From: Whitmania pigra
Lineage: Eukaryota > Annelida > Clitellata > Hirudinida > Haemopidae
DNA: 64,000 nt
Direction: 5' to 3'
Assembly (NCBI GenBank): GCA_021613335.1
Contig: JAJTWR010000263.1
Span: 1,985,001 to 2,049,000, forward strand
Program-made: the position numbers and the translations under genes
The notes under the pieces: model-generated
What the model was told of the DNA's origin: nothing
Seen by the model: only the letters and a program-made list of their open reading frames with translations
Databases searched by the model: none
In this document: positions 1-9,682 of the stretch, piece after piece
Position numbering within the stretch: the stretch's first letter is position 1
How the letters are laid out: each line of letters starts with the position of its first letter

Positions 1-1490
1 TACTATTACATATATATTACATCAATGTAATACTACTATTATAGTAGTACTATTACATAATACACGTTCACAAAAAGAAACGATGGAATGCTATGTTGAA
101 AGACAAACGATGTTCAAGGAAGGTTTCTTGTGAAGCCGTGCAAACAAAGCATGACCGACATTTTGGGAGTTCTCGGATCTCCGTGGAGTTCGTGATGTCC
201 TGTGCCGATCCTGATAACGTGGATGTCCGAATGAATTCCATCTTTTTGGACGATTGAGCAGCTGTGCGGTTGGTGGTTGATAAGATAAACAAACACAAGT
301 TTCCAATCAAGGCTGAGCTTTTCGAGGTGCTTGGATGTCCTAGATTGGAAAAAAAATTATCAATCAAGAAACTAACAATTTTTTAATTAACCATCGCAAA
401 TTAAATTTAAAACCGTTTCAAACAATTTCGTATTTAGATAAATTAATTCGTTAAAAAAGGTTATTACAGAAAACATATAATAAAAAACGTTTTGGGTGTC
501 AATTGAAAGTGCGCGTGTGTTATATTTCGTGGCAGGAAATTTTTAATGACGTCACGGATGACTGACAACAACCTCCTGCTGGAAAAGTCAAGAAAAGAGT
601 TTTCTTTTGCAAATACTAAGAGAAAGTAAATTTTTTTTAGAAATTTTATGAGAAATGTGATTAATTGGACCTTGTCTTTGTTGCCGAGTTTATCGTGTCT
701 TGAAATAAATTGGAACCATCATTTACACGCATGAGTGGACTGCTTAACAACGTCTGAAGAGGGGACTGCAGTTTGTTTTTAAGCTGCTACGTTTTCAACA
801 ACTAAAGACGAATGCTCAAAGGATTCAAAGTTAAGAGAGAAACTTAGATGATGACATTTGAATATAAGTAAGATACAGTAAATATGTGGATGGATGGATG
901 AACGGATCGATGGGTGGACGATGAATGGATGGATGGATAGATGAAAAGAATAAACCCCAATGAACACTACAATTTCTTTGCCATCAACCAAGAGCACCCC
1001 AGGGTAGGAGAATGTTCGCAAGTTGTGAGTGTTCCACCAATCAATTTTTATCAGCACTCACCTGGATGATTATAATAGGCCTGGAAACCTTTATGACCTT
1101 TGAATCACTTCATGAAGACGTGAACTGTGTGCAATCGTCTGCGAAATCACCTCAGGAAAAAGTCACCAGTTGTCTTCATTAAAATAAAGAGTCTCATCGT
1201 TTCTGATTGTCAATCTTTCAACCCATTTTATTTATTTAATAAAAAAATAAACCTTACTGTTATTATTAATATTACTGTGCCATAATATTAAAAATAATTT
1301 ACGGTTATTGAATTAATTTACTGGAAGTTGTTTTCCAAAACACGGAAGTTCACAATTTCTCAAACGAAAAACTTTTTAAACTGCAATTTTTACTGCGGTT
1401 ACATTTATTTATCCAATATTTTACGTGCTTAACGTTGATTAACCATGCATTAAACCTGATTTTAAGTTTAAGTTTAAGATTGAAGTTTAA
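1..1490. other. Intergenic or intronic AT-rich stretch
   Basis: No credible coding exon is seen. Short open frames here have no recognisable domain and no consistent splice signals. A degenerate ATGG/TGGA-type microsatellite lies at about 880-945. Because the next coding exon (from about 1501) follows a good splice acceptor, this stretch may be intron of that gene. Confidence 0.5.
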
Positions 1491-1500
1491 CTACTTCTTC

Positions 1501-2406
1501 AGGTCCATCCCCTCTTCAATCTCTCCTCAGCAACAGCAACAACAACAACAACAATCGGTCATGCCAGCCATAATACTCGGCGACAACAACGACTTTGACG
1601 AACAAGTGGACCGGGTCAAAGTTCATTGTCCTGCCGACGGCGGTGGTCTGAGAGGTGACATGACGATGACCGGGTATTCGTTTGATGGCCTAGCTGCAAA
1701 TAGCATCCAGCACTCGACGCAACGGAGATTCTCGCACATCGTTCCGATTGTCGGTTACGATGACGGAAACGATAAGGTCTTCGGTCAGACTCAGATCATT
1801 GAAACTCGTCCGTTTCTTGTCTTCGAGTCAGACGAGGAGGATGAAGATGACGACGAGGAAGAAGAAAGGAAGGTGAAGAAAGCGAAAAGATCGGAGAGCC
1901 AGAGAAGGAAAAGTGCTCTCTTGCAGATTCCACAGGCAATCGGAAGGAGGCTGTCACAGACTCGGTTCAGTTTCTCGTCCGGTGGATCAACGCCGCACAT
2001 CCGTGAGAACCACAACAGGCAGCCGCGTGCAAGCATTTGCTTCCTGCCGGTGGCGAGGACTGTCAGCGACCCGAGTTGCTCGATGCTTCAGGTGGTCGTG
2101 CCGACTCAATCACCCGCCGTTGGCTCGGCCGGGTGCGTCGATCAGAACTTGTCGCAAACATCTTCTTTGACAGTCGATGGTTCAGAGCAGAAGCGCGTCG
2201 ACAATAAATCATCCGCCAGCATCTGCCAACAACAGGAACCGACCCTTAAGAACCACCACCCCGTAACCACGGCAACCACTTCCCTCCCTGTGGTCATGAT
2301 CTCCAGTCCGAGCGAGGTTTCGCTCAACACGGGAAACGACCTAGATGCACTCCTACCATCCACTAATGTCACCATCAAAGCAGATGAGAACCAAGTGATG
2401 TCGTAA
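1501..2406 (+). CDS. Terminal exon of an unrecognised polyQ, Ser- and acid-rich protein
   Basis: An open frame of about 300 codons begins right after a pyrimidine-rich splice acceptor ending at about 1500 and closes with TAA at 2404-2406. It is probably the last exon of a longer gene, although the Met at 1561 could start a 281-residue protein. Visible features are a Gln run of about 9 residues near 1531-1557, an acidic run (DEEDEDDDEEEE) at about 1828-1866 followed by a Lys/Arg-rich stretch, and several basic Arg-Arg/Lys-x-Ser sites (RRFS, RRKS, RRLS) of the kind phosphorylated by PKA-type kinases. The rest is Ser/Thr-rich and looks disordered. Its GC content is clearly higher than the flanks, which supports coding. 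No family is recognised, and a cytoplasmic or nuclear regulatory protein is only a guess. Confidence 0.6.
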   Translation, partial: RSIPSSISPQQQQQQQQQSVMPAIILGDNNDFDEQVDRVKVHCPADGGGLRGDMTMTGYSFDGLAANSIQHSTQRRFSHIVPIVGYDDGNDKVFGQTQIIETRPFLVFESDEEDEDDDEEEERKVKKAKRSESQRRKSALLQIPQAIGRRLSQTRFSFSSGGSTPHIRENHNRQPRASICFLPVARTVSDPSCSMLQVVVPTQSPAVGSAGCVDQNLSQTSSLTVDGSEQKRVDNKSSASICQQQEPTLKNHHPVTTATTSLPVVMISSPSEVSLNTGNDLDALLPSTNVTIKADENQVMS

Positions 2407-2802
2407 AGCAGCAAACCCCTCGGGACCTCGAGAGTGGTATCTTCCAATCGTGGATGCACCTGCGGATCGTGTTACATTTCTGCACCTTTTCATTTTTTCA
2501 CCTGACGATAATCGTGCATTGATGTTTTTTTCGTTGTCACAAAAGTATTATTTATTATACATTATTATGAGCATAAACAGGAAGCCACATTAGTAATGCT
2601 AAACTCTTATTATTCAACGATAGTTTTCTACAGTCATTTTGTTTACGAAGTCATGACAACACCATTAAAAGCAGCAGTTTAAAAGCAACATGTCATACGT
2701 ATGGCATCACGGTTGTTAAAAAAAATCACGACAAAACAACCTAGAAAAACTGCAACATTATAAACAACGTCAAAGGACAGAGCAGGGAAACAATCTGCGA
2801 TG

Positions 2803-4145
2803 TCAAAGAAGGTCCTCGCGCTGCGGTAATACTTTGATACCTATCAGGTTTCTTTTCTCGTCGAAATGGTAGACCATAACAAGAGGATCAGCGACGCTCT
2901 GATCGATGCACGGTTGGTCGAATCTAGGAGTTGATAAACGTCTAATAACTTGAGAGCTCAGAGTCACTGGAACAGATTCTGCAATTAAACTTGGAGAGGC
3001 CATTTTAGCATATGATAAAGGCTCGGTGGCTGGTTTGGTGACGATGCCAGATTTCGGTGTTGCCACTTGAAGTATTTGAGGTTTTGCTGTTTGGGAGGCT
3101 GCTGGAATATCATTACGAGAGGGTGGTTGAAATCCTGAAGCACAAGCATATTGTGAGTTTGAAGTCTTATAGTTGGAAGAACTTTGTGAACTTCCTGCTT
3201 GTGTTGTTTGAGAGACCGCTTGAGAATGCGAAACTCCTGACTTTGTTGGTGGTTGGGTGACGATGCCCCTTCGTGTTGTTTGAGATGGAATGTTTTTGTT
3301 TGTCCCAATTTGACTTGGCATACAAGTAATGGAGCAAGGGATTAATTTGTTGCCATCCCATTTGCTAGAAAGTATATAGTTACGTATTTGAATACGCATA
3401 GAAAACAAACGCTTAAATTCAACTGCAGAACTGGAAGAATCAAATTGAATCTACGCAATGCTTTCTATTTCACCGCATTTTTCAGGTTTGAATTGTTGTT
3501 TCATGTCTAGGCCTTTATATATGTAAAGATAGGTATCAAAGTCCTCTCCTTTTACAATCATTGGTTTTCCTTGGAAAGAAAACTTCAGGCCTATTTCTTC
3601 CCTTACTTCTCTGGATGCACATTCCGCATGATTTTTATCACTCTTTTCAAGTTTGCCAGACGGAAGAAACCAGTCTGGACAATGAAAGCCTTTGACAGCA
3701 ACAAATTGGGTCTTGTCATCATTCAACAACACAGCACCACATCTTACTGTGCACCTTTGCTGCTTTTTATATTCCTCAACTGAAGCTTTGAAGTTTGGAA
3801 TTGAATTTTTCAAATAAGTTGAACAAACAAAATCACCATATTCCTCAAATGTGAAGGGACTCATCGGTGATTGATGAAGTTCATCTTTGAAGTAATAAAA
3901 AGAGTCTTTCAACAAGTTCATTTTTTCATAATCATCCTTACATCCTTCTATCTTCGAAAAAAATTTCCTATAAAACAAATAATGTTCTATTAATTTCTAA
4001 TTCCTAATCAATTAATATGCTTTTTTCAACAGATGAATTCAAAAGTAGAACTAAAAAAATGAGTTCTGAAAGCTTACTTGCACAGAATTTCGAGATATCC
4101 TGTTTTAGCATCTGTAAGGGAATATTTCATAGGCATTTCTGCCAT
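2803..4145 (-). CDS. DCP2: mRNA-decapping Nudix hydrolase, DCP2-like, with in-frame TAG
   Basis: DCP2 removes the 5' cap from mRNA in the cytoplasm. Exon 1 is 4078-4145 (start MAEMPMKY) and exon 2 runs from 3967, joined in phase (AA/G, Lys). The N-terminal half matches the DCP2 helical Box A (a YYFKDELHQS segment, then an EEYGDF segment), followed by the CGAVLLN strand and a Nudix box with GK, then REVREEIG. One extra residue sits between the Gly and the REV element compared with typical DCP2. The Nudix domain ends with EIESIA, where the family reads EI-x-x-I-x-W, and the next codon is TAG (3451-3453). The same frame then continues for about 215 codons to 2803: a Box B-like KRLFSMRIQIRNYIL segment and a Ser/Gln/Pro-rich tail. 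A 24- or 32-bp GT-AG excision would be too short for the introns seen here. It is therefore a nonsense allele, a young pseudogene, a readthrough gene or a sequence error. Confidence 0.72.
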
Positions 4146-4964
4146 TGTTATCTATCACTAAAGCAAGCCTAGCAACCACCCACCCAACCACCTCAATCTC
4201 TTCCAATCAATTAAAAACAACTTCAGCAACCAATATTACGAGTCCTGGTTATTTATTTGATTAGGGGCCGGTCCGTTCGAAAACTTTTATTGGACTACAA
4301 CTACAGCTAAAAAAAAAACACGGTATATTAAAAATAACTACAAATTTTATTTTTGATAATTTTTTAAAATATTTAATTATTTAAACAATAAAATTAATTA
4401 ATATTTTTTATTAATTTTTATTTTTAAACAAAAAATTTTGTTAGTTGTGCTGGAGGCGACGTTTTTGTCGACAATGAATAAATAATTACCGTTTTTCCCT
4501 GAAAATAACATCTACCCCAAAAATAAGCCCATGCATGATTTGTCAAGATGCTCGTAATGTAAGCCCTATCCCGAAAGGTAACCAGACTGTTGCTCAAATG
4601 GCGATAGCTCACATGGAGGTTGCTCACATAGATTATTGCGCACTTGGGCAATTGCTCACAGACAGTAGCCTACGTAGACTCTTCCGCACTTAGACTATGA
4701 AAGTCAGGGAACCGACTCCTTCGTAGCCAGAAATTAATTTCGGGTGGGGTTTAAATTTTTTATTTTTCCAAGTTCTACATATCACATTATAATACAATTT
4801 CTTTTAATAGTTTTTGACGATAATTAATGCACAGAAAATTCTTATATTTTACGCAATGTTATAATGGTTTATCATTTCAATAAAATGATGGAAATGATAA
4901 ATCTGGAACAAGTCAAACAGCGAGTGCTACATTTGTTTGTAAGGCTTAGCAGATCAAATGCCAT
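4146..4964. other. Gap between the DCP2-like and RRM genes
   Basis: AT-rich sequence with no supported gene. It contains the promoter side of the DCP2-like gene and the 3' flank of the RRM gene. An AATAAA on the minus strand would read as TTTATT, and one is present near 4753-4770 (ttttttatttttcc) but not at a convincing distance. Nothing else is seen. Confidence 0.4.
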
Positions 4965-6497
4965 TTAAATTTCTTCGAACTGAGAAGTATTTCGCCCAGG
5001 TGGTTGACTCCATCCTTCTGTTGACCAGCCTTCAACACAAATCAGACCCAACATTTGCTCTTTAAACTCCTGGAAATCAAACCGAAGAAATGCCAACAGT
5101 CTGTCGTTTCTATTATAGAATGTCACAAGTCCGGTCCCAGAACTGATGCCCGGTTTGTGGTAAAGGACGGAAGCTCTCAGGACTGGAACGCTGATGGAAA
5201 AGTAATGTTTTAGCTCATCAGGTGTGACATCCAAGTCCAGATTTGTGACGTAGAGGGTGCGGTGTCGTTCTTTTTCGAGGACGTTACATGGTCGACTGGT
5301 GACAGTGGTATGACCTTGATTAATTGCGTTTGAACTAACAACTTCTATTAAATTCCTAGACCAGTACTCTAATTCCAATGGATGAATTCGTCGCATTACA
5401 GAAACTTCGTACAATGCCTTAAAATAATACTGTCCTCTTTGCCGATAGTATTCGAAGTAGTCATTTTCATCATCACCATGGTCATACAGATAATTAGCTG
5501 GGTGCCATGTAGATGTAGGCACTGAAGATTCATTTTGTAGTATGCCTATTGAATAACCGCAAAACCCAAACGTTTTTTTGATAAAATCAATAGTTTGTGC
5601 GGCCTTCAACGACCCTCTCCTTCTTGATAATGATGAGGATGACGACGATCTTGATGACGATGACGATCTTGATGATGACGATGACGATCTTGATGATGGT
5701 GACGATGACCTTGATAGAAAGCCTGCCTCTTGCGCAGTATAAAAAGTGACCTCTCCTGTCCCAGTGCTACTGCCATCCTTATTGTAAAATATGGTAGCAT
5801 GGGAAACGTGCAAACCTGCACCGAAGCATTGTTTCAAATCATCTTCTGATATGTCATGTCGCAGATCTATGACATATAAAGTAATGGTTTCTTGAAGAAA
5901 AGAGTTGGGTGGAACAAGGAAAAATGGTTTGGCGAAGTTCATGGTTTGACCCCTAATTTGTTCATTCAACCAGCGCAGCTTTTGATGCCCATTTATGTGC
6001 ATATTGTCATAAAATATCACTTTCCCTCTACCTGTCCAACTTCCATCCTTATTGTAATATATGGTTGCTTTCCTGGCTTTTATAGCGGGTGGGAAATGTG
6101 TCTTTAATTCGTTCGCTGTTACACCTTCTGGTAAATTACTTATTAAAATGGTATGAGTGAACTGTTCCATAATTCGATTTGCTGATGACTCCAGCCTCAT
6201 TATCCTTCTCTTGAACTTCGTATTTCTGAATCTGATTTCAAGTGTTGATGCATCCTCCTCGCTGTACAAAACAATTTCTCCTTTTCCAGTGCTAATTCCA
6301 TTGCCATCGTAAAAGATGGTTAAACTCCTGATGGGCACAGCAACTCGCAAGTGCTCCTCCAGTTCCATTTCTGTTACGTCGTAGTGGAGGTTGGAGATTA
6401 ATAAAACACAGAGTTTATCTATGTGGCCTTGGATTCGTAAAATTTTTTTCAATGCTTCAAACGTTTCGTCTTCCGATACACTGCTATTTATCTCCAT
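4965..6497 (-). CDS. Intronless four-RRM protein with an internal Arg/Ser run
   Basis: A 510-residue single-exon protein built from four related RRM-like repeats. Each has an RNP2-like strand (VLLISNL, TILISNL, TLYVIDL, TLYVTNL), a helix ending in a Leu-x-x-His/Cys-Phe type segment, and an RNP1-like core of the form Gly/Ser-x-x-Thr-Gly-x-Gly-x-Val-x-Phe-Tyr. Repeats lie at about 28-105, 115-188, 204-265 and 412-480. The third repeat stops after its RNP1-like strand, where a run of Ser and Arg (about 265-300) begins. Repeats 3 and 4 are separated by about 110 residues that match nothing known to me. The RNP1 motifs lack the usual pair of aromatic residues, so RNA binding may be altered. Likely role: RNA or protein binding in RNA processing. 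The lack of introns, among multi-exon neighbours, fits retroposition or rapid lineage-specific expansion. No orthologue is recognised. Confidence 0.7.
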   Translation of the reverse strand: MEINSSVSEDETFEALKKILRIQGHIDKLCVLLISNLHYDVTEMELEEHLRVAVPIRSLTIFYDGNGISTGKGEIVLYSEEDASTLEIRFRNTKFKRRIMRLESSANRIMEQFTHTILISNLPEGVTANELKTHFPPAIKARKATIYYNKDGSWTGRGKVIFYDNMHINGHQKLRWLNEQIRGQTMNFAKPFFLVPPNSFLQETITLYVIDLRHDISEDDLKQCFGAGLHVSHATIFYNKDGSSTGTGEVTFYTAQEAGFLSRSSSPSSRSSSSSSRSSSSSRSSSSSSLSRRRGSLKAAQTIDFIKKTFGFCGYSIGILQNESSVPTSTWHPANYLYDHGDDENDYFEYYRQRGQYYFKALYEVSVMRRIHPLELEYWSRNLIEVVSSNAINQGHTTVTSRPCNVLEKERHRTLYVTNLDLDVTPDELKHYFSISVPVLRASVLYHKPGISSGTGLVTFYNRNDRLLAFLRFDFQEFKEQMLGLICVEGWSTEGWSQPPGRNTSQFEEI

Positions 6498-6749
6498 GTG
6501 AAATATCTAAGAATCTTTAGCGGAACAACCAAGCTTTAAGCTTTTCGGGGATTTGAAAGAAACGATTGCGGTCGAAGGCTCGGAGACTTTCTTGTGCTTG
6601 TTAAAGGTAGTTATCGTAGGCTATAAAAGAAGTTGTAATGACCAATATAATAAAATAATAAATTTGTATAATTATTGAAAAGTTCGGTAGTTGCAAACAG
6701 TTGCTAAAAAGTTAATAAAAATGAACAAACATTAGAAAAACTAAGTTGC

Positions 6750-7440
6750 CGCTTTGTTAGCTTGACATATTCAGCCTGCTCAATCTGTTCCTTCAGGAAA
6801 AAATGACATCTGTTTTCAAGTTGGCAGACAAAATAGTTGCATCTAAAGTCAAACTGGATTTGTGGGGACGGCGCGTGAACAGTGGCATTTTGGACATCCA
6901 ATGCTAGCGGAGATTTCATGCGAGACTGAGCATTCATTCTCCCAGTTGGTGTACGATCACCTGTCTTTGCTTCTAAAAGAGTTCGAGCGCTAATTTCCAA
7001 TCACGCAAGACTGGTAATGAATGGATGACCCATTTGTCAACAAAACAGGCGTATCTAGCATGCCTGTGCAAGAAGATCAACTGCTGGAAATTGCTTATGA
7101 TGGCGTCCTTAAAACTATGTTCGAGGCAACAAGTCTGCATGTTCTGTATTAAAGCGTGTAACTCTAGACATAGCATGTTATATCTAGATATTCATGATTA
7201 AAGTCACGCCGAAATGCCCTGAGATTGCCACCACAGCACTTAAATCCCTATTGCCATTTCCGGCATCCTATCTATGTGAAGAGGGGTTTTTTGCGGTGAC
7301 ACAAAGAAAAACAACGGAATAAATTGGACATAAGCAACACACTTCGGGTGTCATTGTCATTGTCATTAGCGTTGCAAGGAAACAAGACCAAAATGAAGCT
7401 TACAAAAAAGATTTTTTATGTTCGAATTATATACATCGTT
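6750..7440 (+). pseudogene. Degenerate hAT transposase, ZBED5/SCAND3 type
   Basis: Translating the plus strand in shifting frames gives two blocks typical of the ZBED5/SCAND3/FAM200 group of hAT transposases. The first, near 6775-6905, reads LLNLFLQEKM, then a segment ending KLDLWGRRVNSGILDM (family: LNLxLQGK... KLDLWxxRLxxGNxxMF). The second, near 7225-7370, reads ALKSLLPFPASYLCEEGFF followed after a frameshift by NKLDISNTLRVSLSL, which is the C-terminal hAT dimerisation region. Stops and frameshifts break every frame and the DNA-binding N-terminus is not visible. No terminal repeats could be paired, so the element's ends are undefined. This is a fossil copy with no coding capacity. Confidence 0.75.
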
Positions 7441-7688
7441 ATATTATAATAATATAATCTGAACAAAGGTAATAAATCGGTCACAAGATGACTGCAGCGG
7501 GTACATCAGACATATCGTACGTCTGCCACCCACTGTGGTCGAGGTTGAAAAAGCTACGCTCACCACATTAAAGGGGTTTGTCCTAATCATCAAGTCATGC
7601 CGAGGACATTAATAAAATACTGCTACTACTACACTAAATCGGGGAGTCTGAAACCCGTTGGAGCGCACGGGAAAGGATCATCTAGGCC

Positions 7689-7745
7689 AGTGGTGCACAA
7701 TCTCAGGCACGCGACCAACCGTTATGTGGACCGCGAAGGCTGACA
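7689..7745 (+). mobile_element. Possible hAT terminal sequence
   Basis: A CAGTGGTGCACAATC start followed by short G/C-rich direct and inverted motifs (CACGCGACC, GGACCGCGAAGG) resembles the left ends of many hAT elements, which begin CAGTGGT/CAGTGTT. The partner end was not found, so it may be a solo relic from the same family as the nearby transposase fossil. Confidence 0.3.
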
Positions 7746-8344
7746 AGAAAATTTAAAAAAATAGCTCTTTCAGTCAATTTTCGTAGGAAGCACGTAGGCT
7801 TACATCTTAATTAATATTTAATAATTACTATTAAATAATAAAACTTGATAACTCAATCGATTTCATTTTTGGATTTATTTTTAGTAGCGTGAAATAAATA
7901 ATAAAAATAATCATACTTAAACTGTGAAATTAATATGACGTTCTCAAACATTCGACAATTAGGATATTCTCAATGATATATTTAACAAGCATTGGAATTG
8001 AAAAGGAAATCATTGATGAAGAGATTATTAAGAGAGTATTAAGTGGTCATCCACTCAAGAAAAAACCAATCACCTTCGGCCATTAATTACTTTAGCGTGG
8101 TCTACTTGTACAGTCCAAATTATGGTTATAATTATTCATCGTAAATATTATAATTCGCGTAATTACGTCCTTCACTTTTCTGAGTTGATTGATGTGACTG
8201 ACCAATGATGAGGCGCACATTTCAAATGTTGAAGAAAATAATGAATAACGAAGTTTCATATCCTTTCATTTCTTTGTTTATGTTTAACTTAAATTATTTT
8301 CTAACCTTATAACAATTACTGTTATTGTCATTTTAGTTACCGTT

Positions 8345-8410
8345 TTTTATATCGTGGCACTACCACCGCTATCATCATCATCAGCAGCAGCAGCAGCAGC
8401 ATCATAATTG
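8345..8410. repeat. CATCAT / CAGCAG microsatellite
   Basis: Short runs of CAT and AGC trinucleotides (atcatcatcatcagcagcagcagcag) in a non-coding setting. Confidence 0.8.
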
Positions 8411-8482
8411 TTACAATTTAACAACCGGATTATTAAGGGCTTTCCCAATCTAGTTATGCGCTGGACATCATTTTTTCATTGA

Positions 8483-8732
8483 TTTAATCATCATCATTGT
8501 CGTCTTCGTCATCACTACCACCATCATCTTCAACTGTCTGATGCCAAAGACCAGCCACTCGAAGGAGCTGAGCTCCATGCTTAACACCATTTCAGAGCAG
8601 AGTTCTTTGGATTCGTCTATTGCACATTTTAAAATGCAACAGTCGTTACATCATCATCATCATCATTGTCGTCTTCGTCATCACTACCATCATCATCTTC
8701 AACTGTCTGAGGCCAAAGACCAGCCACTCGAA
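8483..8732 (+). repeat. Segmental direct repeat of about 85 bp
   Basis: The block from about 8483 (atcatcatcattgtcgtcttc... to ccagccactcgaa, about 8563) recurs almost unchanged at about 8650-8731, about 168 bp downstream, with scattered substitutions. The copies share an odd non-repetitive core (ctgatgccaaagaccagcc and ctgaggccaaagaccagcc). This is a local tandem duplication of a roughly 168-bp unit next to microsatellites. Confidence 0.8.
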
Positions 8733-8813
8733 ATACTTTTGGATAACTGCAACAGCTTTTTTTATACAAGAAAGTTGAAATTTTTCTTCGATATTTTACT
8801 TTCTTTGGTTTTC

Positions 8814-8932
<119 letters not shown>

Positions 8933-9503
8933 CGTTTTTTTTTTATTTGCCTTATTTTAAAAAGACACATAAAAGGAGCAACATGGATTTGTTGTTTGGA
9001 AAGCCAATAACTTTAAATAAGGGCAAATGATGTGCTCATAACACAAGATATATTAAGGGATGTGTCGACACGATTCCAATGCTACAATTTCCTTTCTCCT
9101 TTGAACTCTACATTCATGCATTTGTGTCTATTTATATCTTTCTATAATTATTTTTATTTATTCATATGTACTTATATTTATATATAAATAGTCAAATTTA
9201 TTTGAACGTGATTATTCATACTTTATTAGTATAATATTCGTAGTTCAAATCATTTGCGTGGTTTTACCTCGTAAGCGATCTTAATGTCAAGAAGTAATTA
9301 ACAATGTTATTAAAAGTAACGAATAGGAACATTAAGTTACTTGTATATATCTAATATATTATAGTTTCGATTTTATTTCAGTCAATTCTCTGGCTTTAAC
9401 GATTTATTGAACACCGTAAATCTAAATGTATCTAATCCACATTAACCATCCACTTGAAATAACAAAAGCAATCCATTCATTTAAACTCTCGATACAAGGA
9501 CAC
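8933..9503. other. AT-rich non-coding stretch
   Basis: No gene, conserved domain or RNA gene is seen between the TTA array and the 25-bp repeat. Confidence 0.5.
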
Positions 9504-9622
9504 TTTCTAAGATTGATTGTTGATTGAACTTCTAAGATTGATTGTTGATTGAATTTCTAAGATTGATTGTTGATTGAACTTCTAAGATTGATTGTTTATT
9601 GAATTTCTAAGATTGTTGAAAT
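9504..9622. repeat. 25-bp tandem repeat, about 4.5 copies
   Basis: Units of the form ttctaagattgattgttg + attgaac/t are repeated head to tail with one or two differences per unit, ending in a partial copy. It sits 60 bp beyond the stop codon of the secreted acidic protein gene. There are no spacers, so it is a minisatellite. Confidence 0.9.
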
Positions 9623-9682
9623 TTAGTTCTCAGATTGTAATCTTAATTTATTACTTAACCATTATTTATTATTTCATAGCTA

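Noticed and set aside
68..367. Minus-strand open frames of 60-99 codons
   Set aside because: No domain, no splice signals and overlapping frames of similar length; base composition gives no coding signal.
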